Assembly: GCF_905404315.1 (NCBI RefSeq)
Contig: NC_066280.1
Coordinates: 13,649,001 to 13,713,000 of the forward strand
Source of the DNA: Leptidea sinapis
Taxonomy: Eukaryota > Arthropoda > Insecta > Lepidoptera > Pieridae
DNA length: 64,000 bases
Reading direction: 5' to 3'
The stretch's first letter is position 1; each line of letters opens with the position of its first letter. The notes beneath the pieces are model-generated. The model made no database searches. It had not been told where the DNA came from and saw only the letters and a program-made list of their open reading frames with translations. Shown one piece after another: positions 39,201-51,200 of the stretch. Position numbers and translations under genes: made by a program.

Positions 39201-42200
39201 ATGAAATATTATGCTTATTCAATTCAATGATATTTTATTTTCATCTTGTAAACGTTGTGATCTCGAAAGGCACTAATGGAAAAGCTATAAAAATGAACGG
39301 GCAAGTATAAAATGGGTTGGCTCGGGGTGAGGTTCGTAAAACACGCGTAAAGGGGTCATGGGGCTGCCTCGGTCAGGTGTGACTAAAGGTTAAAACCGTA
39401 ATATTGTCTTGGTGACTAGATTTAGACCCATCTGTGACACGATGTTCACCCAAATATTTGTCCTTTACAAATTACACACGGGCAACGATGTAAACATACC
39501 TTAGTACTTTTTATAGCTTCTTTATTAGGTTTACATAACCATGTTGTGGAAATAATATTTTATGAAGAATTTTTAAATGAATAGAAATTGCTGATTTCAG
39601 GAAAGGCTAACAAAATTTTAGTCCCAATGTACATTTTATTTGCGTCGTGGAATTGGCTCCAGCTGATTCACTACAAAGGAGTTCATAGAGGAGAAATAGC
39701 TAGATTTGTCTCATTTCTGGGAAAATGGACTCGGAAATGCTTCCGAGTTTTCACAGCGATAAGAAGTCAGTCACCCAGATCAGACACTTTATAAATAAAC
39801 CCCCTTATTCATAATAGTCTGCTAACTTAAAGGATTGCTAATTCTCACTCTATTGACTTTGACTATATAATTGACTTTAATATTTTTTTTTTATTTTACT
39901 TTATTCGACAAACCAACAATATTTATGCACAAATGTAAAAATATCAACAAGGAGACTTAAAACAAAAGACACATAGCAAAAATATCAATAACTAGCATGT
40001 ACAAAAGATTTAGAGACATACAGATTATTTAAAGTAGTGTAACAAAAATAATAGTAATTTCTACAAATTAGCTCCCTTACGCAGGGAGTCAATGACATTA
40101 TGACGAAAGCAGGTTGATGTGGAATTAAATAAATTGAGTTGCTGATTATTTTGAGAAACTGTATTAAATTGGCGACAAATACGATTGATGCAGGAGTGAT
40201 ATGCTAGGTTAGTACGGCTACGATTATCTTTAAATATGTTGTTGGTACAAACTGTACGTTTAGAGATTTTACAATTGAAATTTATTTTTGGTAATAATGA
40301 AGTATCCGTTTGATTATTAACTATTTAATGAAGTAGCATCGTGTCAAGCAGCACACGACGCAAGCATAGAGGATCAAGTTTAAAATATTTAAGTTTATCT
40401 TCATAAGAGAAATTGACAAGTTTTCTGTTAAATTTAAATAAAAGTCTTCGCAGGAATCGTATTTGGACAGACTCGATGGTGTCAGCGTAAGTTTTTTGGT
40501 AAGGGGACCAAACAGGAGAACCATATTCTAAGACGCTGCGAATAAGACATGTGTAAAGATGCATAAGGCTTAAAGGATTCTTGAACCCTTTTGTAATTCT
40601 GAAAATAAAACCCATCATCTGATTAGCTTTCGCAATAATGTTATTTATATGTAAATTAAATGACAAGGATGTATCAAAAGTTATTCCAAGGTCTTTAGCA
40701 TTAGTTTTAGTTGAAAGTTTGTAATTATTGATTGTGTAGTCAAATTTAACTTGATTGCGCTTTTTAGTGAAAGTAAGCACAAAACATTTACTCACATTTA
40801 AAAACATTGCATTTTCTTCACACTACAGTTGAACTGAGTTTAAATCTGTCTGAAGAGACACGCAATCTTCAACACTATTCACTTCGCAAAAGATTTTTAA
40901 GTCGTCTGCATAAAGGAGGCACTTATTTTTTATGACTGATATGATGTCATTAATAAAAATGACAAAGAGCAATGGACCAAGGTGTGATCCCTGAGGTACT
41001 CCCGATGGAACAGTTATAGGCTTAGAATAAAAAACCATTAACAGCAACTATTTGAGATCTATTGGTAACATATGACATGTCAGAATTTATTAAGATGGGT
41101 CATGACCCATCTTAATAAATTCCCATGAATTCCATACTTCTCTAGTTTCTGGAAAAGTAATCGATGATTCACTTTATCGAACGCCTTCTGGAAATCGGTA
41201 TAAACCGCATCAACTTGCTTCTTATTGTCAAGACAGGTCACTATAAAATCTGAATATTCTATTAAATTTGTGACAGTTGATTTGTTTTTAACAAAACAAT
41301 GTTGTTGTGAAGAGATTAATGGTTGAAATAAGAAGTAAATATGATCATAAACAATACTCTCTAATAATTACTACATTCAGTCGATAATTACTACATTCAG
41401 TTTTTGTACCTGCTTTGAATATGGGAATTACATTAGCTATTTTCCACAACTCCGGAAAGCACCCACTGACTAGAGATTTATTGAATATTAATATCAAAGG
41501 CAGTGTAAGTTCTTTACCACAAAATTTAATAAAAAATGAGGGTATCCCATCTGGTCCAGGGCCTTTGTTCGAATCTAGATTCTTGATCTTTTTCAAAATG
41601 TCGTTTTCAGACAGTGTTAACTTGCTTAAAGTGTTTGAGGAACCATCTGGAAAGCAAGACTTTGATGATGTATTTTGGTTATCCTGAACGTACACCGATG
41701 CAAAATAATCAGAAAATAGCTGGCAAATTTCAAACCCAGATGTTGCAACTAGATTATTATAACTTACGGTCAGTGGCATTTCATTACATTTTCGTTTTGA
41801 TTTGGTGAAATTCCAAGCCATGAGAGACATTTCGACATTGTTAGTATAACCATTGTAACATTCATCCATCAATCTCCTGGCTCTAGATCGTGTGAAAAAG
41901 TGTCGTAATCCCTAGGATTATGAAACATTTTATATTTAGTGTGCATTTTCTGCTTTTCTTTTAAACATTTAACTAATGACTGACTGAACCAAGCAGGTTG
42001 TTTTTCGTTATTAATTTTTTTGTATGGTGTATTGTTTTTTATAATTAAAAAGAGTTTATCATAGAAGATATTAAGAATTTCATTTACATTAACTGATGAA
42101 AGTAATGTATACCAATTAGTATTTTTTAATTCTCTCTTGGTTGATATAAAAATCGCATTTTTTTTAAATAATTATTGTCTTCGAAAGAAAGCCCTTGGCC

Positions 42201-45200
42201 GACTACGATTATCAAGATATAAAAAGATGCATCTATGTTTATGTTTATTACCACGAATTCCGTATATAATATAAACTATCAATTAGCTAGGCGCATTATC
42301 TCACTACACACAAACAAAATCGTGCAACCCGTTCTAGAGATACAAACAGATAGAATTAAAAAAATAGTAGAAGGGAAAGAAAAGCGAAATTTCACAAAAT
42401 AAATGCAATTACAGAGGCTACAGATATCTGTAGTAGTATAGATGAACTTTTAATAGCCTTGCGAATCATCATCCGGAAATGAGTAAAAAATAAGTCATGC
42501 ATTACTTCGGCCTTCAAAAGTATTTCGTAATAATAGTTACAAGCATTTCACTGAATGCAAACAATATGGTAATTATGACGACTTTATTACTCAAAAACTG
42601 CAAGTAAACATTAACCTACGCTGTTTGGAGCTTATAGTTTTATTATACCGCGTTATATCATTCTGAAATCAACACACTGGAACCGATTAGCTGCTTAGCT
42701 TATGAGGCTGACTAACTAGCATTCTTCAAATGTATACTCAATTAATGCATAATGTTATCAACTTATATCAAAATAGAAAATTCGTTCATTTTTTATCGTC
42801 AAATAATAATTGGACGAACCGAGAATTTAAGCGTGTTTGTCAGTTTGTTTGTCCACAAATATACAGCTTTCTTTCGAGTAAAATTTTGGATAAAGAGAAC
42901 TATGGAATTTACCGTCCATTTCTCGGTCCTGATATACTGCCCCTTCTTCCCCTTCTAACAAGGTGTTCTTCCATTCGCCTCAACACTTTCATGTCACATC
43001 TCTTATTCTATGCAGTCTTTTTACACTTGCTATTTTTATTAACCCGGATCTGATCGTGAACTCGTAGTTCTATGTCGACCGTCGACCCAAGACTCTTACT
43101 CTACACATTGACTGAAAACTAGATTGAATGCACGTCGATTTACTTTAAGCAATCCAGTATCAGCATCATACAACCTAAACGGGTTTTAAAGTCTAATAGC
43201 TGCGAGAACGTTTATTTTAGAGGTGCATGTGTTCGCTTGGGTCATATTCGAAGTTCTGAATGCGTCTACAAACGAGAACGTATTAAAAAGGAGCTATGTC
43301 AAAAGTGCCAAAAGAACAGAGCATGTTTGAAATGGTTTGATGCTAGGGGAAGAAACCAGACACGACCAGGACCCTGGCAAATGGAAATCCGTAGTCTTTG
43401 CCTACCCATCTAGGAGACATGCGTGATTGTATGTACATATATTCTTGCACCAAGGTTCGAGATTAGGAAAAAGGCAAATGAAATTTTACTTTTTTCGAAA
43501 ATGCAGCATTAACAAATACGATACTTATATAGATGTGGACGTTTAATAAATAAAAACGTACGTATAAAACGAAGTATAGCAATGCTGAAAACACAATATG
43601 TACTCGAATGTAGGGCAAGAAGATTGGTTTGAGACAAATATTTGGCGAGCAGGGTCGGCGAAGGTTATTCAGCACTAATACAGGACTGCCTAATGAGACT
43701 GGTGGTTTCAGGGTTTCAATTACAAATGTATTTGTTAATCTTTAACTAAATTCGTTAATTAACATAAAAATAGAAACATGGTGGTGAGACTCTTAGTAAC
43801 GGAGTGAATCATCCAGGTTCTGAAATAGATACTAAATTGCATGTGTTGCTCGTAGACTGGAAAATTATACAGATTATGATTTAAAAGACTGGAGATTTAT
43901 AATTCATTAAGCATACAACACCTGGTATTACACGGAATATTTAAGGATCAAATACGAACGAGACATAAATAAATCATACGAGCATTCTATACAAATGATC
44001 CTATGAAGCAAGGTCTTCTTACCCTCTAGTTCCTATTAGACAGATACAAGACGAGTCAACACGTACGGCACATAACAGAAGTAAGTGCATAGACTGGCTG
44101 GAATCAGCTATAAATTGCATGATAAAAAAAAGTAACAGTCGGAATAATATTTATTATGCATTTCTTAGCGATTGCTTACTTGCTTGAGGACTGTTAAAAG
44201 ACTTAAGTGAAACATATAAAAATAACGGATGATTGGAAGAACCCATTATTGGAAGACCTTACGGGAAAGGTTAGGCTGTCCTATTAACTTATAGAAATAC
44301 TAAAGAGGGAGTAAAAAGTTCAAAGCTCGCTAACCTAAGCGATTTAAACGTCGTTATAACTTACAAAAGATTAACGGACCAAGCGGCTGGTGTAAATGAT
44401 GTTGAACGGCATCATCTAGATTCTACATAATTTTATTCCAATGTATAGATCAAATACAAATATTTTTATTCAAAATAGGATGTGACATCACTTATTGAAA
44501 GTCAAAAAATTACCACCCATTCCAAAATGAATGCCTCAGGCCTGAGAAGAACGGGCGCTGCAAACTCAGCGGGCCTTTTTTTTTCATCAAAAAATATGTT
44601 TACAAAGTAATATTGTACAATTAAACTTATTATTTAATAGCCTGAGGGCGGTCGCTCCATTCTCAATTTGTGGTATCATTAAGAAAGTCATTTATGTTAG
44701 AGTAACCCTTACCACACAAACGTTTTTTTAACAATTCTTTTGAATAACGTAATACTTTTGTTTTGAACATTTTCTGGGATCCTGTTGTAAAAGCATATAC
44801 ATCGCCCCACAAATGACTTGCTAACTCGACTTAGCCGAGTAGTAGGCATTATAAGCTTATGTCTGTTCCTGGTGTTAACATTATGGTTATGACAGTTTCT
44901 AGCAAATTCACTTATGTGCCTATGAACATATATCATTAATAGTTCTCAGCGCAGTAAAGACGGAAAAGTCTAAATACAATGGCTTACTTTCAATTTAGGT
45001 GCATATTTAAGCGCAAGGGACTTAGTCCTTCAATAAAGTATTTAACATCAAAAACTTATACATGTCAGATATTTTCCACTACTTGCCAAACTAACAGAAT
45101 TATTCCATTCATCTAAGTACTCTATCTGTCTTATTAATAATCGCAATGTAAAGTTACTCCAAGTCTAAAATTACTTCTCCCTGTCATGTAATTCTGTAGT

Positions 45201-48200
45201 GACAAAGTTAAGATAAAGACAAACGGCCTTACAAATAAACTTGGTACAAAATTATAACTAAGCATAAACAAAGATTATACAAAATGTTTACAATATCGTT
45301 GACAACATTGTCAATACAGTGATAATTCTGAAGTTTTCCGAATGACAAGCAGCCTTGCAAATAAACGCGGGAAACGTTATACCTTCGAATAAATCAATCA
45401 TAAGCAAAATGTCTATTTGTAAACATTTTGCATTTTCTTGGTTTATGATACTTAATGCTAATTTTATTTGTAAGGCCGAAAAAGTTTTAAATTTGGAATA
45501 ACGTTGCTTCGCGTTTATTAATAACACAGTATAGGTTAATATTGTCATCGTTGATTGATAATATTAGAATTTAACGGTCTTAAGTAGATTTTAATGCTTT
45601 AAGCTATTTGCAGTCATAAACCGTAACGCGACTCCTTCACACTCTCCAAAATAATAGTATTGATACACAAAGTGATCAAAATCGAGTACTTTTTCATAGA
45701 TACGGAACCCAAAAATATTTCCGCATCTAAATTCAACAGAATAACTTCAACCACAAAATTCAATAAAAAGTCTTATGAAAGGTTTACATTGGCTGGACTA
45801 AGCTTCTGACTAAAAAGTATATCCAAGTAAACGCGATTACGTTGTTATGAGCGTCGGTTTGCGAGCGACCCAGTTTCTGTATTAGAATACGGCCGTACAG
45901 AGGACAAACGAATTGATTCTACACTTACTTACTTTACAATGTATGTCTACCGCCATTTATCTACATAAATAAATATCATCTTATACAGAATATAATGGTC
46001 GCTCAGAGGGCAATGGAGAGGGCTATGCTCGGAGTTTCCCTGCGAGATCGAATGAGGAACAGAAATGAGGAGATCCGTAGGAGAACCAAGGTAATCTACA
46101 TAGTCCAAACGATTGCGAAAGTGGCAGTGGGCAGGGCACATAGTTCGACGGACAGATGGCCGTTGGGGCAGTAAAGCCCCCCACAAGATGGACCGACGAT
46201 CTGGTCAAGATCGCCGGAATACGTTGGATGAGGGCAGCGCAGGACCGATCATCGTGGAAATCTTTGGAGGAGGCCTTTGTCCAGCACTGGACATCTTCCG
46301 GCAGATGATGATGATGACAGAATATATCACTACTTATACTAAAACAAAGTCCTCTGCCGCGTCTGTCTGTCTGTTCTTGACAAACTCAAAAACTACAACA
46401 CCGATTTGAATGCTGTTTTCACTAAAGGCTAGCGTGGTTCTCGAGGAAGGTTTTAGTATATAATTTGTTTAGATTTAGTAAAGATTTTTATATACTTTAA
46501 CGATATTTATTGGATGTGTCGGAAAAAAAGCCATCTGAGAGCTTTCTACGAAATCGCTGTCTAGACTTTGAGATATGACAAAATAATGTATGGTGGAATT
46601 ATGTATCTTATATAGGTCTATAGAAAAGTCAAAGATAGCATATATCTATCTCTTAAGGATAACATACTATATCCATTTCAATATTTAAACAAATTGGTAA
46701 TTATAAAGCGGTATAATAAAATCTGTTTACACAAAAACGATATTAATCCTTATCATTTTATTAATACATAATATTATAAAATCATTCAGAAATACGTTTT
46801 TGTTTCATTTGGAACTCATCAACTTTGATTACACATTTCCGATGGCTTTAAACTACATTATTCGCGAATAGTTACATGAATAGGGTTCCGTAGTCAAATG
46901 GCAAAAAACGGAACCCTTATTCGGATTCGTCATGTCTGTCTGCCTGTCCGTCCGTATGTCACAGACACTTTTTTCCAAAACTAATTATACTGTTGAAACT
47001 TGGTAAGCATGTATTCTGTGAAAAACAATAAATTTTGGGGGTTCCCCATACTTAGAACAGAAACTCAAAAATAATATTGAGGTTTCTAATATCATTTTTT
47101 TCAAAACTGATTAGTTTGCGCTACAGACACTTCCAAAGTGGTGAAAATTGTGCCCCTCCCCTCCTGTAATTTCTAAAATAATAGAATGATAAAACTATAA
47201 AAAATATATGATGTACATTACGATGCCACCGGTTTGAACGCGATCTAGTAAGTAGTTTTTTAATACGTCATAAATCGTATTATCAATAACTTAATTGAAA
47301 AAAAATACACTATTATTAAACATATATGAAAGTTACAACGAACTACAAGAACTTTTATATTCCGTTACTGCTACGGAACCCTTCATGGGCGAGTCCGAAT
47401 CGCACTTGGCCGCTTTATATTATTTATTTATAACGACAGAACAGCGTCTGTCGGGTCAGCTAGTTTTAAATAAGGACAACAACAAGTGTCACGTTTTTAC
47501 TATTCAACATGTAGCCGTCGTCCGTCTAGTCTGTCCCCAGACTATTTTTTACGTTTCATTTCACTGTTTCTCATTTACAATTTACAGTTTTTAGCCTCCC
47601 GCCGCCATGCCAGCGCTCATATAGCATTGTATTTACGCGATTTAGCCGTTTTAGGTTAGATTTTTTATTCGTTATTTTCTTGAAAACGGTGCATTGCCTT
47701 GTAATGAAAGTGGTAGCGTTATAATCGTGGATAAAAAACTCTATCAACAACAATATTAGTCTCTTATTCGTGCTACGGTATACTAAGTTTTAACCTGATT
47801 AAATAGAAACACTGGTACAAGTACCTGAAACAATATTATAATTTCTCCAAAACCTCTCTCGAAGAGCTAATAACGATTAGCTAAAACCTTGCTGTTAAAA
47901 CAGCACAAGGCGTTATAATATTTTATTCCTTCTTACCGTTCCAAATGGCAAAAAACGGAACCCTTATAGATTCGTCACATCTGTCTGTCTGTCCGTGTAT
48001 GTCACAGCGACTTTTTTCCAAAACTATAAGAACTATAGGTACCTACTACTGTTGAAACTTGGATATAGAAAGTTCTGGTTCTGTGAACCACATTAACATT
48101 TTCACACAAAAATAGAAAAACAACAATAAATTTGGGGGTGAAACTCAAAAAAAAATTTCATCAAACCCATACGTGTGGGGTGTATTTATGGATAGGTCTT

Positions 48201-51200
48201 CAAAAATGATATTTAGGTTTCTAATGTCATTTTTTTTACATAAACTGAATAGTAGGCGCGACTCGCGAGATACACTTCCAAAGTGGTAAAATGTGTCAAC
48301 ACCCCTCCCCCCTGTGACTTCTAAAATAAGAGAGATAAAACTACAAAAAAAATATGATGTACTATGATTACTAAAATGTGATTTTTTGAGTGAATTGAAA
48401 ATTGATTTGAACGAGTTCTAGTAAGTAGTTTTTTTTAACACCTTTCATTCAATGTTACTTGCTGCTACGGAACCCATCATAGGCGAGGCCGACTCGCATT
48501 TGGCCGCCTTTAAAAAACATGACGCAGAATACGGAACAAAAGAATTTTGATCCACTAGATAATTATAATGATCCGGAAAGAGAGGACGGTAGCAGGCGGC
48601 GCGGTTCACAGAGCGCATACATTACCATAATAATTATGACACACTACGGCTAGCTAAAGCCGGCCATAGTTCACTGTTTCTCTATCTTACACTGAGATCT
48701 ATAGACCGTACTTACACTTTGCTCAGACTTCGTTTACGTAAAACTTAGCTAAGTGTAAGCTTAGCGTAATCTTTGATTACGTTTTTAGTCATTTGACAGC
48801 TGAAATTATGCTGAGCTGAAGCTAGGACAGCCCAATGCAGTAGTAAAGTAGTAGTAGTAAAATGAACGGATTTTAATGGGGATTAATTACTTCATGGAGT
48901 GCAGTTTAGTCCAACTTGAGAGATAAGATAGTTTTTTAATGATTTTTATCTATATATATAAAAATGAATTGCAGTTCATTAGTCTCGCTAAAACTCGAGA
49001 ACGGCTGGACCGATTTGGCTAATTTTGGTCTTGAATTATTTGTGGAAGTACAGGGAAGGTTTAAAAGGTGAATAAATGAGAACATGCTCGGAATTAAATA
49101 AAAACAACAAATTTGGTTTTCCTTTGATGCGTACCCCGTCGAATTTATTGACGCAACGGTTTGACAGTTATGCTGTGAAACAATTTTATTACAACAACAG
49201 GGTGCATTTTTAGGAAGCAATTCTTGATTTTATGATATATTATTGAGAAATTCATAAAAAAACACTATTTTATTTATTATATACAGAACAACGTCTGTCG
49301 GGTCAGCTAGTATCCAATATTTGTTTTGTATGGACATATTTTCTATGAGAGAATTTATTGACGCACGGTTTGACAGCTCTGCTGTGAAACAATTTGAATA
49401 ATAACAGACATGAATGTTAACACGTTATTATAACAATTTTTCAATTTCTTGTTTGACAGTCTGTGTCTTTGTTTATTCCAGGTCCGAAACGGTTGAACCG
49501 ATTATGACGTAACTATCGCCGGCACATAGTTCATGCTATAAGGAGTTGCTCAAGCTTAGTGGCTCAGAGTACCGCATTGTGTACAATATAATGATACTAC
49601 ACAGTACACTTGCAAACAGTTATGTAATGACGACGATTTGAACCCGTTCACAGGTCACTGAACTTGTCCGCTTCAAAATGAAGCTCGATGTATATGTAGA
49701 AAGTATCAAAGTCTGGTCAACTTTTGTGCAATTTTCAATTATTTGGAAAGAACACGAAAAAATTATATTTGTAATGATTTGATTTCACTTTACGAGCTCG
49801 ATCATTAGATTTACAGTTTAGTTTTAAATGTATAACTCAACTAGCCGTTCCCGCCCACTTCGCTGAGCGAATTTTAAAAGGATATAAATTAATGAAGGAA
49901 TTCGAAAAATAATAAGTCATAAACCATCTAGGATAAATTTCGCATCGAATGGTGGTAGTTTCATGTCGATACGATCAGTGGTTTAGGCTTGAAAGAGCAT
50001 CAAACAAAGACCATGTTCATTATATATATATATATATATAAGATTTAAAAATATTAGTAGCAAGGAGTTTTAATACATAGAATAAGACCATTCTCCGATG
50101 CCAGGTTATCGTTACGTTCGGATACCCTGTATGTATGCCACTCAGAATTTTAGGCAAGAAATAAAAACTCTTAAACAGAGATTTCTATTTCCCACTTAAA
50201 TATGGTTTCGTATGTTAAAATAACAAGACAATCTACAAACATAACAGAAATAAGTAGTTTTGTTGCGCACTCATACCTGTCTTCGGTATTAATATTATAT
50301 TATTAAGTATGGTTCGGAGCCCTGGGTACTTAGATTACTACGCCAGTAATAAGTATCAGTTACTAAGCATAAGAACTCCTTCACCCAAATACTTTTACAA
50401 CACTAAATCAATTAGTAGTAGGAGCATATTTCATAATAGCCTAAACACATAGTCGGATTGGTACGGATCGACCGTCGGACGGTTCGGTGTGCGTCTCGCA
50501 CCTATTGGCCCGGTGTCGTATTCGGTGCTGTTAACACGGTGATAATAATAATTTTGTGGGATGGACAACGAGACATACCATGGAATACAGATTCGCTACC
50601 AGACCGCGTCCGATGGTTCGGCCGTACCAAATCCGATCATGTGTTTAGGTCATTATGAAATACGCTCGAAATGGTCATTATTATTTTGTACAGACACGAT
50701 GATTCATCATTAGGTCATCGGAGAAACTTGTTTTGAGTGCTCAATGCCCGTTGTTGAATAATGGACTTCACAGCTGGTACTGGTAGCCTGACACATTCGT
50801 TTTGTGCGTAAAATGTGTTTGATTGACACCCACATCAAAAATTGAATGTTTTTTAGGAATTGTTACATTTTTTATCAACTTTGATTAACTTAGATATTTA
50901 ATACAAAGTATTATTGTACAAATAAGGAAGTAACTCCGTCCATAAATAACATCTTTACGGCTTTGATGATGGATGCGTGCTCAGACCCGTTCGTCACAGG
51001 AAGGGACTCAGTGCTCTGTGAACGGCTGGATCACTTGGCGTTGCGTAGAGACGCTTCGTTGTGTGTCTTCTACCGCATTTATCACGGGGAGTGTTCCGAA
51101 GAGCTGTTTAACCTGATTCCTGCCGGCGCATTCCATCTTCGCACGACACGCCACAAGTTACGATATCATCCCCACCATCTGGATATGTGGCGGTCCTCCA

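Noticed and set aside
42730..43053. 107-codon plus frame in Rab6 intron 3
   Set aside because: AT-driven composition, no splice context or family.
46113..46409. 98-codon frame with WQWAGHIVRRTDGRWG
   Set aside because: Frame-shifted end of an RTE LINE, not a gene.
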